Of a stretch of DNA of 25,108 nt, positions 1-7,250 are shown piece by piece; the stretch's first letter is position 1, and each line of letters opens with the position of its first letter. The stretch lies in assembly GCA_002474405.1 (NCBI GenBank), contig DLQW01000097.1:3064-28171 (forward strand). Reading direction: 5' to 3'. This DNA comes from Christensenella sp. UBA7597 (GTDB lineage Bacteria > Bacillota > Clostridia > Christensenellales > Borkfalkiaceae). The notes beneath the pieces are model-generated. The model made no database searches and had not been told where the DNA came from. It saw only the letters and a list, made by a program, of their open reading frames with translations. The translations under genes were made by a program, and so were the position numbers.

Positions 1-926
1 AAAAGCTCAGGCAGCATATAAAGCAGCGCCGTTGCGATAATGGTACCGAAGATATTGCCCATACCGCCGAGCACCACAAACACAAGAATAAGAATTGAAG
101 TGTTGAAATTGAACTTTTCAGCCGCAATAGCCGAGAAATTCATAGCGTAAAGCACGCCCGCCATACCTGCAAGCGCCGCAGACGTAATAAACGCGGTAAG
201 CTTGTACTTTGTTATGCTTATACCTACCGATTCGGCGGCTATACGGTTATCTCTTATAGCGGTTATGGCGCGCCCCGAACGGCTGTAAATAAGGTTAAGA
301 ACAATAAAAAGCGTGAAAAGTATAAGAATAAAGCCTGCCGTAAAGCTTGCAATTTTATTTATACCTACCGCTCCCTGCGGACCGTTAAGTATAATTCTGC
401 CGCCCTTCATACCAAGGCTTGCAGCGTCCTTCATATTAACGTGCAGACCCTTTGAATCAATACCCACATAAAGACAGTTTATTATGTTCTTTATAATCTC
501 GCCGAAGGCAAGGGTAACTATTGCCAAATAGTCGCCCGAAAGGCGAAGCACGGGTATACCTATAAGAAAGCCCATTATACCCGCGATTATACCGCCTGCA
601 ACCATTGCTATAACAAGCTTTAACGGGTCTGAACCCACCTTGTCCTGAAGCGAAGCGGTAACTATAACGCCCGTAAACGCGCCCACGCTCATAAAGCCGG
701 CGTGACCGAGCGATAATTCACCCAAAATACCGACGGTAAGGTTAAGCGATATCGCCATTACAATATACGCGCAGATAGGAATTAACTGACCCGAAATGGA
801 GTTGCTTATTGCCCCTGCCGACTGAAGCGGAAAAAGTATTGCAAACGCTATTATAACAAGACCGTAGGTTTTAATATTGGTACGGGCATATTTGCTTAAG
901 CCCTTATATTTTGAAGCGATACTCAT
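1..926 (-). CDS. livM: Branched-chain amino acid ABC transporter permease LivM (partial, 3' end outside window)
   Basis: The reading frame runs from ATG at 926 down to base 1 without a stop, giving the first 308 residues. The protein is very hydrophobic. It carries the LivM-type stretches SLNLTVGILGELSLGHAGFM near residue 60 and GRAITAIRDNRIAAESVGIS near residue 220, the cytoplasmic loop expected to contact the LivG/LivF ATPases. In this family LivH and LivM form the channel of the high-affinity Leu/Ile/Val importer. A GAGGTGGG ribosome binding site lies just upstream, and livH ends only 10 bases before the start, so the two are cotranscribed. LivG and LivF would be expected beyond the left edge. 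Codon use is unlike the rest of the window: about half of the isoleucine codons are ATA and GGT is common for glycine, whereas neighbouring genes prefer ATC/ATT and GGC. Confidence 0.93.
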   Translation of the reverse strand, partial: MSIASKYKGLSKYARTNIKTYGLVIIAFAILFPLQSAGAISNSISGQLIPICAYIVMAISLNLTVGILGELSLGHAGFMSVGAFTGVIVTASLQDKVGSDPLKLVIAMVAGGIIAGIMGFLIGIPVLRLSGDYLAIVTLAFGEIIKNIINCLYVGIDSKGLHVNMKDAASLGMKGGRIILNGPQGAVGINKIASFTAGFILILFTLFIVLNLIYSRSGRAITAIRDNRIAAESVGISITKYKLTAFITSAALAGMAGVLYAMNFSAIAAEKFNFNTSILILVFVVLGGMGNIFGTIIATALLYMLPEL

Positions 927-936
927 ATTTCCCACC

Positions 937-1824
937 TCACACCTTTTCCGTTATCTTCTTGCCGAGCAAGCCCGTGGGCTTAACAAGCAGTACTATTATA
1001 AGCACCGAGAAGACGATCGCGTCGGACAGCTGGGTTGAAATATACGCCCTGCCGAAGATTTCTATAACGCCCAAAAGTATGCCGCCGATCATAGCGCCGG
1101 GGATGGAGCCGATGCCGCCGATGACCGCCGCCGTAAACGCCTTGATGCCGGGCATGGAGCCCATGGTGGGCGTTACCGCCGTGGGCGTTTTTAAAACGAT
1201 GAAAAAGCTTGCCACGCCAGCCAGCGCCGAACCTATGGCAAACGTGAGCAGAATGATGCGGTTTACGCCGATGCCGCAAAGCGTTGCCGCCGATTTATCC
1301 GCCGATACGGCAAGCATCGCTTTGCCCGTTTTCGTTTTGTTTACAAACAGCGTAAGCCCCGCCATGATGACGACGGCGGAAAGCAGGGTTACGATGGCGG
1401 CGCCGTCTACGGTAAGCTTGCCTATGGTAACGCTGCCGAGGCGGTTCAGCGGAATGTTTACGGGCTCTACGCCGAAAATCATCTGCGCCGCGCTTTGCAA
1501 AAGGTACGAAACGCCGATCGCCGTAATTAAAACGGCGAGGGGGGAGGCGCCGCGCAGAGGGCGGTAAGCGAAGCGTTCCACGGCAATGCCCGCCAGCGTG
1601 CACGCAAGTATCGCCAGCACGATACATACGGCAATCGCGGTAAAAAACGAGCCGATTGCCGAAAAGAACAGCATAACGGTGTAGCCGCCCACCATAATGA
1701 TGTCGCCGTGGGCGAAGTTGAGCATTTTGCCGATGCCGTACACCATGGTATAGCCCAGCGCGATTAAGGCGTACACGCCGCCCTGACTGAGTCCGTTGAT
1801 CAATGTCGTTAAAAATTCAATCAT
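937..1824 (-). CDS. livH: Branched-chain amino acid ABC transporter permease LivH
   Basis: 295 residues, the usual length for LivH. The start MIEFLTTLINGLSQGGVYAL and the following GYTMVYGIGKMLNFAHGDI are characteristic of this inner-membrane permease. The EAA-like loop ADKSAATLCGIGVNRIILLT lies near residue 185, and the C-terminal half contains GIKAFTAAVIGGIGSIPGAM. It pairs with LivM to form the translocation pore. It sits 49 bases downstream of livJ and 10 bases upstream of livM. The upstream ribosome binding site is weak (GGGAAAAC). Odd feature: the last ~50 codons (below about position 1085) switch to ATA/CTT-rich codon use like livM, while the first ~245 codons use ATC/ATT and have only about three ATA. 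Confidence 0.95.
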   Translation of the reverse strand: MIEFLTTLINGLSQGGVYALIALGYTMVYGIGKMLNFAHGDIIMVGGYTVMLFFSAIGSFFTAIAVCIVLAILACTLAGIAVERFAYRPLRGASPLAVLITAIGVSYLLQSAAQMIFGVEPVNIPLNRLGSVTIGKLTVDGAAIVTLLSAVVIMAGLTLFVNKTKTGKAMLAVSADKSAATLCGIGVNRIILLTFAIGSALAGVASFFIVLKTPTAVTPTMGSMPGIKAFTAAVIGGIGSIPGAMIGGILLGVIEIFGRAYISTQLSDAIVFSVLIIVLLVKPTGLLGKKITEKV

Positions 1825-1873
1825 CTGTTTGTTTTCCCGATAAAAAATCTGAATGGATAAAAGCGGATAAATT

Positions 1874-3082
1874 TCAGGCGTCGGCTTCTTTGATGATAAC
1901 GATTTCCGCGCGCTTGTTCACGGCGCCGCCGGCGCTCCACGTGGCGGAGCCGCCCGCGGTGGTTACGCCGCTGTACGAAAATGTTTCCGAACGAAAAATT
2001 TCGCTTAAGGTTCTGCCCAGCTCGTCCGTCGCCGTTGTATAAGAAATTTCTTTGCCTTCGGCGCGCGCCGTTTTAACGGCTTCGTACATCGCGTAAACGC
2101 TGTCGTACGCGGAAGCGGCAAACTGAATGGGCGTGGAACCGTATTTGTTTTTGTACGCCGTTACGAACGATTGAACTTTTTCGTTTGAGGAGCCGGAGAA
2201 GAAGTGCGAAAGCATGGAAACGCGCTGGGTTACGGTGTGAATATCGAAGTCTTTTACCGATGTATCGATGCCGTCGAAGCCGTCGCAACCGAAGTATACC
2301 GCGTCGGAGGCGACTTTTCCCTTGGCGGCAAGCATAAACGTTACCGCGGGCGTGTAGTAGACGGGCATAAAGAAATACGTGCAGTTTTTCAGCGTTTCCA
2401 CCTGCGAATTCATATCGGTGGGCGGGTTGCCGGAAGCGTCGTTTCTGAAAGACGTTTCGGTAACGTCGGTAAATTTCGACGTGTCCAGCGCCGCTTTGAA
2501 CGTATCGTAAATGCCTTTGGAATAGGCGTCGTTCGAACAGTAAAGGATGCCTAACTTCGTGCCCGCGGGAACGGCGTCGGTGTTGAAATACTGCTGCGCC
2601 GCCACGGTGCCCTGATTGGAATCGGAAAAGCACATCTGAAACACGGTGTCGGCGTCTTTCGTAACGTCGTCCGCCGTAGCCGAGGGGCACAGCGTAAACA
2701 GATCTTTTTCGGCGGCAAGCCCCTTGAAAGAGAGGCAGGCGCCCGACGTTACCGCGCCGAGGCTGAGCTGCATGCCTTTTTCGTACAGCGCCGCGAAGTT
2801 TGTGGGTACGTCGGCGGCGGAAGCTTTGTCGTCTTTGATTTCAAAGGTAAAGCGCATGCCGTCCTCGTTTTTCGCGTTGATTTCTTCCACGGCGAGTTCC
2901 GCGCCCCGCTGCACGGCGATGCCGTAGGTGGCGGCGCTGCCCGTAAGAGGTCCGCTGGCGCCGATGAAAAACGCGGTGTTGTTTTCCGCGTAGTTTTTGC
3001 TGCCGCAACCGGAAAAGGCAGCCGTTGCCGCCGCGCAGGCAAGGGCTAAGCTTGCCGATTTGAAAAACGTGCTTTTCTTCAT
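1874..3082 (-). CDS. livJ: Branched-chain amino acid ABC transporter substrate-binding lipoprotein (LivJ/LivK family)
   Basis: 402 residues from ATG at 3082. This start is chosen because it has AAGGAG nine bases upstream and begins a lipoprotein signal: MKK, a hydrophobic Ala-rich core, then FSGC with Cys26 as the lipid-anchor residue. The frame stays open upstream but without a ribosome site and through the regulatory leader. The mature part is a type I periplasmic-binding fold with IGASGPLTGSAATYGIAVQR near residue 40 and AYDSVYAMYEAVKTA near residue 340, typical of Leu/Ile/Val receptors. It would capture the substrate outside the membrane and deliver it to LivHM. First gene of the operon; expression is probably set by the attenuator in its leader. 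Exact substrate (Leu, Ile, Val or another amino acid or amide) cannot be read from sequence, although the leader codons point to Val/Ile. Confidence 0.92.
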   Translation of the reverse strand: MKKSTFFKSASLALACAAATAAFSGCGSKNYAENNTAFFIGASGPLTGSAATYGIAVQRGAELAVEEINAKNEDGMRFTFEIKDDKASAADVPTNFAALYEKGMQLSLGAVTSGACLSFKGLAAEKDLFTLCPSATADDVTKDADTVFQMCFSDSNQGTVAAQQYFNTDAVPAGTKLGILYCSNDAYSKGIYDTFKAALDTSKFTDVTETSFRNDASGNPPTDMNSQVETLKNCTYFFMPVYYTPAVTFMLAAKGKVASDAVYFGCDGFDGIDTSVKDFDIHTVTQRVSMLSHFFSGSSNEKVQSFVTAYKNKYGSTPIQFAASAYDSVYAMYEAVKTARAEGKEISYTTATDELGRTLSEIFRSETFSYSGVTTAGGSATWSAGGAVNKRAEIVIIKEADA

Positions 3083-3171
3083 GATGATTTTCTCCTTATA
3101 ATGTAATGGTGGACTTTCGGATGCTGTTTTATAACGGCGTGCCGCCAAGTTTCGGGAAAGCAAAAAAGAAT

Positions 3172-3204
3172 AAAAAAACGAGGTCGCCGTAAAGACTACC
3201 TCGT
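3172..3204 (-). terminator. Intrinsic terminator (attenuator) in the liv operon leader
   Basis: On the minus strand ACGAGGT (3204-3198) pairs perfectly with ACCTCGT (3184-3178) around a 13-base loop and is followed by a T run to 3172. It lies about 90 bases before the livJ start and downstream of the operon promoter, so it must be read through for livJ expression. The 3' arm core CGACCTCG (3186-3179) is also complementary over 8 bases to CGAGGTCG inside the leader peptide codons (3292-3285), offering a mutually exclusive long-range pairing. Confidence 0.75.
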
Positions 3205-3246
3205 GATTGCTTTTCGTTTTTTTCTGTCGGTCGAACCGAGAAAAAA

Positions 3247-3333
3247 TCAAGTACGGCAAAAACGGGGTACGCCCTGAATAATGACGACCTCGACTCGCGT
3301 AATAATGACGTTTTTGCCTGCAAAATTGTGCAT
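3247..3333 (-). CDS. Val/Ile-rich leader peptide of the liv operon (attenuation peptide)
   Basis: A 28-codon frame from ATG at 3333 to TGA at 3247, preceded by an AAAGGG ribosome site. Nine of its 28 residues are valine or isoleucine, clustered as NVIITRVEVVIIQGV (residues 8-22). The Val-Ile-Ile triplet GTC ATT ATT occurs twice. It lies between the operon promoter and the leader terminator. In classical amino-acid operons such as ilv and leu of enteric bacteria, ribosome stalling on such regulatory codons controls terminator formation. Here the operon imports branched-chain amino acids, so the codon content matches the substrate. That this peptide is translated and senses Val/Ile charging is inference; the codon clustering, position and terminator are seen directly. 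Confidence 0.75.
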   Translation of the reverse strand: MHNFAGKNVIITRVEVVIIQGVPRFCRT

Positions 3334-3385
3334 TTTAACCCTTTTTTGTGCCGATTCCGGCGGTTTTTTTGCTTGATTTTCTGCT

Positions 3386-3414
3386 ATTATACCCGTATTC
3401 CGGGCGTTTGTCAA
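3386..3414 (-). promoter_or_regulatory. Sigma-A promoter of the liv operon
   Basis: On the minus strand TTGACA (3414-3409), a 17-base spacer and TATAAT (3391-3386) match the vegetative consensus exactly. Transcription should start near 3379, giving a leader of about 300 bases that contains the leader peptide and terminator. Confidence 0.88.
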
Positions 3415-3416
3415 GC

Positions 3417-3434
3417 AAAAATACGCGTATTTTT
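3417..3434. promoter_or_regulatory. Perfect 18-bp palindrome next to the liv promoter -35 box
   Basis: AAAAATACGCGTATTTTT is fully self-complementary and starts 2 bases upstream of the liv -35 box, between the two divergent promoters. Position and symmetry suit a dimeric regulator; the regulator is unknown. AT-flanked palindromes can also occur by chance. Confidence 0.4.
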
Positions 3435-3526
3435 CACGTTTTTATCAAGGTTTTGCACGGAAAAACGCGGATTTTCGATTCGAAATTTGAATTATTGCGG
3501 CGCTTTTTTAAAGAGGCGGCGATTCC

Positions 3527-3555
3527 TTGACAAAGCTTTGCGACGGGAGTATAAT
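3527..3555 (+). promoter_or_regulatory. Sigma-A promoter of the SbcD/SbcC-like gene pair
   Basis: TTGACA (3527-3532), 17 bases, TATAAT (3550-3555): exact consensus. The start site should be near 3562, leaving a leader of under 30 bases before the TTG start at 3589. Confidence 0.88.
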
Positions 3556-3588
3556 AAAAACGGAATCCGGAAAAAGGAAGTGGAAAAT

Positions 3589-4686
3589 TTGAGAATCATT
3601 CATTGCGCAGATTTGCATTTAGGTTCGAAAATACAGGCGAAACTGCCGCCCGATAAGGCGGAAATCCGCAGAAAAGAGGTGCGTGCGGCGTTTGAAAACA
3701 TGCTGAAATTCGCTTACGAAAATCGCGTAAGCGCCGTCATTATCGCGGGGGACGCGTTCGATTCCGACCGCCCGTCGCTGCGGGATAAACGCACGTTTTA
3801 CGACGCGGCGGCAAGCTATCCCGGCATCTGTTTTTATTATCTGCGCGGCAATCACGACGCGAAAGAGAACGGCGCGTACAGCGAGGAACTGCCGAATCTG
3901 AAAACGTTCGGCGGGGAGTGGACGACGTATGCGCTGCACGGGCGGGATAGCGCGGGCGCGGAAGAAACCGTAACGGTTACGGGCGCGGAACTTACCGCAA
4001 ACAACGCGGAGCGGCTGTATTCTTCGCTTTCTTTGCGCGGAGATTTAACGAACATCGTAACGCTGCACGGGGATATCCGCGGAGAGATCGATTTAAGACG
4101 GCTGAAAGGCAAAAACATCGATTATCTCGCGCTGGGGCATATCCATACATACGCGCGCGGCGAGCTGGACGAGAGGGGCATATACGCGTACAGCGGGTGT
4201 CTGGAAGGCAGAGGGTACGACGAATGCGGCGAAAAGGGGTTTGTTCTGCTGGAAACGGGCAGAAACGCCGCGGGACGCGCCGTGATTTCCTCGCGGTTTG
4301 TTCCTTCTTCGATACGCAGGCTGGAGGAATACCGCATAGACGTATCGGCGGCGAAAGACGATTTCGACGCGCGGCGGATTGCGGAACGGCAGATTACCGC
4401 GCGGGAGAAAGATTTGCTGCGGGTGGTGCTGACGGGCGAAACGAGTTTTGACCGGCCGGCGCTGGAAAAAACGGTGCGCGAGGCGCTGGAACGGAAATAC
4501 TTTTTCGTAACGGTGAAAGACGAAACGCGGGCGAAATGCGATTTTTCGGAGATTGCGAAAGAAAACTCGCTGAAAGGGGAGTTCGTGCGGCTGACTCTTT
4601 CGCGGACGGATATGAGCGCGGAAGAAAAGGACGCGGCGATACGGCTGGGAATCGGCGCGCTGGAACGGGGAGCGGCGGAGCTTTGA
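3589..4686 (+). CDS. SbcD/YhaO/Mre11-like DNA repair metallophosphoesterase
   Basis: 365 residues. All five calcineurin-type phosphoesterase motifs are present in order: CADLHLGS (start), GDAFDSDRPS near residue 55, LRGNHDAKE near 85, TLHGD near 160 and LALGHIHTY near 180. These residues bind the two metal ions of Mre11/SbcD nucleases. The TTG at 3589 is chosen because it gives the family N-terminus (L/M)RIIHCADLHLG and has AAAGGAAG about ten bases upstream. An in-frame GTG at 3580 is too close to that site. A longer open frame reaches back to 3328 but crosses the promoter, so it is not coding. It is followed 4 bases later by a Rad50-like ATPase, as in the yhaO-yhaN and sbcD-sbcC pairs. Expected role: processing of DNA ends or hairpins in complex with that ATPase. 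Confidence 0.9.
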   Translation: MRIIHCADLHLGSKIQAKLPPDKAEIRRKEVRAAFENMLKFAYENRVSAVIIAGDAFDSDRPSLRDKRTFYDAAASYPGICFYYLRGNHDAKENGAYSEELPNLKTFGGEWTTYALHGRDSAGAEETVTVTGAELTANNAERLYSSLSLRGDLTNIVTLHGDIRGEIDLRRLKGKNIDYLALGHIHTYARGELDERGIYAYSGCLEGRGYDECGEKGFVLLETGRNAAGRAVISSRFVPSSIRRLEEYRIDVSAAKDDFDARRIAERQITAREKDLLRVVLTGETSFDRPALEKTVREALERKYFFVTVKDETRAKCDFSEIAKENSLKGEFVRLTLSRTDMSAEEKDAAIRLGIGALERGAAEL

Positions 4687-4690
4687 AACG

Positions 4691-7000
4691 ATGAAGCTGT
4701 TATATCTTGAAATTGAAAATTACGGAAATCTCACGGGCGGGCGGCGGATAGACTTCGGCGGCGCTTTGCAGCAGTTCAACGAGGCGAACGGGTACGGAAA
4801 AACCACGCTCTGTTCGTTTATCCGCGTGATGTTTTACGGCATGAAATCGCGGCGGGAAAACGATACGTCGTTCGGCGACCGCGAACATTTTTATCCGTTT
4901 TCCGGCGGCAGATTCGGCGGTTCGCTTACGTTTTCCTATGCGGGAAAAACGTGCAGAATCGAACGGTTTTTCGATGAGAAAACGGCGACGCGCGATACGT
5001 TCAGATACTACGAAAACGGTACGGAAACCGCGGCGGACGGCGATAAAATAGGCAAGGAGATATTCGGGCTGGACGAAGAGGCGTTTATCCGTGCCTTAAC
5101 GTTCGACGCGCGCGAGGCGGAAATTGCGGCGACGGACGGAATGAAAGAGCGGCTGGGCGCGATTGCCGAGGGCACGGCGGGCGGACGGAACGCCGCGGCG
5201 GCGATTGAAATTCTGGAAAAACGGCGCAAGGAAATCTGCGGCGACAGAAAAAACGCCGACAGCGAACTGTTCAGGCTGGATAAGGAGCGGAAAAAGCTCG
5301 GCGAAGAAATGCTTGCGTTGGAAGAAGCCGCGCGGGCGGCAGACGATTTGTACGCGGAACGGGCGCGGCTGAAACGGGACATCGCCGCGGCGGAAGAAGC
5401 GGAAACTTCGCTTTCGGGGCAGGAGGCGCTGGATGAAAAGCGCGCCCGATACGAGGAACTTGTAAATCAGGCGAAAGAGGCGGGAGAAAAACGCGCGGAA
5501 ATCGCCGCGAGATACCCCGCGGGACTTGTTACGGAAAAGGAAATCGGGCGGTTGCACTACGGGCAGACGGCGATCGCGCGGATTTCGGGAGAACTTTCGG
5601 GCGTGGGATTTTCTCAGGCGAGAAGCGGCAGGTGGGGCGAACTTTCGGCGCGTTTCCGCACGGGCGTGCCTTCCGCCGCCACGCTGGCGGAAGCGGAAGA
5701 AAAAATCGCGAAAATCGAACGCCGGAAAGAAATTCCTGCGGGGTATGGCGCGGAAAAACGCAAAAACGGCGGGCGCGGAGCGGCGCTTGTTCTTGCCGTG
5801 GCGGTTTCTGTTCTTGCGATTGTTCTCGGATTGTATCTGAGCAAAAAGCTCGGTTCCGCGGCGCCTGCGTTTTGCGGGTGCGGGGCGGCGGCGATGATTA
5901 TGATTCTTGCCGCGGTAAAAAAGCCGAAACGCGGCGGAGACGTTCGGGGGGCGGCAAGCGGCTTTGAAAGCACGCAAACGGCGGGAGAATTGCAGGCGAC
6001 AATCGAGGCGCTGGAGCGGTTTTTCCTGCGGTACGGCTTGACGGAGGGGAGCTTTTCCGAACGGTTGGCGAAATTGAAATCGGACGGCGAGCGGTATGCG
6101 GAGCTGCTGGCGGAAAAATCGGGCGCGGACGGGCGCGAGAACGAATTGCGGGCAAGTTACGCGGCGGCGACGAAAGAAATCAGGGAGATTTTCGAGGCGC
6201 GGCGGCTGCGGCTTCCGCAGGATACGGGCGCGGCGCTCTCGCGGGAAATCGAACGCTTTTCGGGCGATCTTGCGTCGGCGCAAAGGTATGCGGAAGAAGA
6301 GGCTCGGTATGCGCGGCGGGCGGCGGATTATTTGCGCGAATCGGGTTTGCAGGCGTACGGCGCGCAGGGCGGCGGCATGCCGGGTAGTGCGGCGTACGCG
6401 TCGCAGGAGAGCGCGCGGGCGCGGATTGCGGCGATGAAAGAGGATTTGAACGCGAAACGGAAAGAACTTGTCTCCGCGGAACGGAAAATAGAAGAGGCGG
6501 AAGCCGCCGCGGTGCGGCTGGAAGAAAAGCAGGCGGAGCTTGCCATCAACCGCGAAAAGACGGACGACGCGCTGTATCGGCTGAATATTTACCGCAAAAC
6601 GACGGAATTGTTGCGGCAGGCGGACGATTCCCTGATGGGGCGTTATGCCGAGCCGGTACGGCGGCGGTTTCTGAAATACGCGGCGCTTCTGGAAAAGGAG
6701 CTGGGCGTGGAAACGTATATGAACCGCGATTTTTCGCTTTCGTTTTCGCGCGGGGGCGCGCGTCGGCGGGACGGGCATTTAAGCGCGGGCGTGCGTACGG
6801 TGTGCGCGCTGTGTTTGCGGCTGGCGCTGGCGGACGAGATGTTTGCGGGGCGCGAAATGCCGTTTCTGCTGCTGGACGATCCGTTCGTGCATCTGGACGA
6901 AGCGCACTTCGAAAAGACGGCGCGGCTGCTGCGCGAGCTTTCGAAAGACCGCCAGATTGTGTATTTTACCTGCCATCGTTCGCGCTCGGGGCTGCCGTGA
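4691..7000 (+). CDS. YhaN/SbcC/Rad50-like ATPase with a membrane hairpin in the coiled coil
   Basis: 769 residues. The N-terminus has a Walker A motif NGYGKTTL (residues 33-40), with Glu where the first P-loop glycine usually is. A long charged coiled coil (about 150-350) follows. Two hydrophobic helices around residues 363-385 and 390-410 come next, then a second coiled coil (about 415-680). The C-terminal lobe has the ABC signature HLSAGVRTVCALCLRLAL and Walker B/D-loop FLLLDDPFVHLDEAHF. This is the split-ATPase layout of SMC/Rad50 proteins, but there is no CxxC zinc hook at the coil apex; the membrane hairpin sits there instead. It is shorter than typical SbcC (over 1,000 residues) and nearer to YhaN-type proteins. 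The start ATG lies 4 bases after the phosphoesterase stop with GGGGAG upstream. Expected partner: the upstream SbcD-like nuclease, possibly tethered at the membrane (inference). Confidence 0.88.
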   Translation: MKLLYLEIENYGNLTGGRRIDFGGALQQFNEANGYGKTTLCSFIRVMFYGMKSRRENDTSFGDREHFYPFSGGRFGGSLTFSYAGKTCRIERFFDEKTATRDTFRYYENGTETAADGDKIGKEIFGLDEEAFIRALTFDAREAEIAATDGMKERLGAIAEGTAGGRNAAAAIEILEKRRKEICGDRKNADSELFRLDKERKKLGEEMLALEEAARAADDLYAERARLKRDIAAAEEAETSLSGQEALDEKRARYEELVNQAKEAGEKRAEIAARYPAGLVTEKEIGRLHYGQTAIARISGELSGVGFSQARSGRWGELSARFRTGVPSAATLAEAEEKIAKIERRKEIPAGYGAEKRKNGGRGAALVLAVAVSVLAIVLGLYLSKKLGSAAPAFCGCGAAAMIMILAAVKKPKRGGDVRGAASGFESTQTAGELQATIEALERFFLRYGLTEGSFSERLAKLKSDGERYAELLAEKSGADGRENELRASYAAATKEIREIFEARRLRLPQDTGAALSREIERFSGDLASAQRYAEEEARYARRAADYLRESGLQAYGAQGGGMPGSAAYASQESARARIAAMKEDLNAKRKELVSAERKIEEAEAAAVRLEEKQAELAINREKTDDALYRLNIYRKTTELLRQADDSLMGRYAEPVRRRFLKYAALLEKELGVETYMNRDFSLSFSRGGARRRDGHLSAGVRTVCALCLRLALADEMFAGREMPFLLLDDPFVHLDEAHFEKTARLLRELSKDRQIVYFTCHRSRSGLP

Positions 7001-7037
7001 GCGATTGACGCGGGCGCGTTGCAGCGAAGTAAATTTT

Positions 7038-7072
7038 TCTCTTTGTCGTTCATGCGGCAAAGAGATTTTTTT
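7038..7072 (+). terminator. Intrinsic terminator after the SbcDC-like operon
   Basis: Stem of 11 pairs (7038-7048 with 7055-7065, TCTCTTTG...CAAAGAGA plus three inner pairs including one wobble), a six-base loop and seven T residues (7066-7072). Confidence 0.9.
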
Positions 7073-7215
7073 ACGCTTTTTTTCACATACGCCCGTACGC
7101 GTGCAATATAATATAAGTAACAACGTCGATTAAATATAATAAAACAATCGAAAAAACAGATTGATATGATAAAATATTCGTATCGGTAAAAAATCGGAAA
7201 AACGGGTTGAAACGT
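7073..7215. other. AT-rich intergenic stretch, no gene recognised
   Basis: This is the unexplained part of the 488-base gap before oppA. It is markedly AT-rich with several TATAAT-like strings but no matching -35 boxes, so no promoter is called. A 65-codon hydrophobic frame on the minus strand begins with TTG, has no ribosome site and runs into the flanking terminator, so it is not called. Confidence 0.5.
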
Positions 7216-7248
7216 TTGACAAACGGTAAAAAATACCCTAAAATAGGG
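7213..7248 (+). promoter_or_regulatory. oppA promoter with two overlapping dyads
   Basis: TTGACA (7216-7221), 17 bases, TAAAAT (7239-7244). The -35 box lies inside the palindrome CGTTTG-A-CAAACG (7213-7225). The -10 box lies inside CCCTA-AAA-TAGGG (7236-7248). Start site expected near 7251. A TGAAA...GACA string just upstream resembles a catabolite-response element but has two mismatches. Dyads over both boxes would suit repression; the regulator is unknown. Confidence 0.75.
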
Positions 7249-7250
7249 GA

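Noticed and set aside
3083..3259. In-frame upstream extension of livJ and a 64-codon frame at 3129-3323 (minus)
   Set aside because: Both run through the leader terminator without ribosome sites; the lipoprotein signal starts at 3082, and the Val/Ile peptide is in a different frame with a ribosome site.
3083..3380. T-box riboswitch as explanation of the liv leader
   Set aside because: No T-box sequence (AGGGTGGNACCGCG-like) or specifier stem is visible; the Val/Ile peptide explains the leader better.
3328..3588. In-frame upstream extension of the SbcD-like gene
   Set aside because: It would cross both the liv and its own consensus promoters; the TTG at 3589 has a ribosome site and gives the family N-terminus.
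5096..6778. 560-codon open frame on the minus strand, Arg/Pro/Phe-rich
   Set aside because: It is antisense to the Rad50-like ATPase, has biased composition and no domain; it is a GC-driven shadow.
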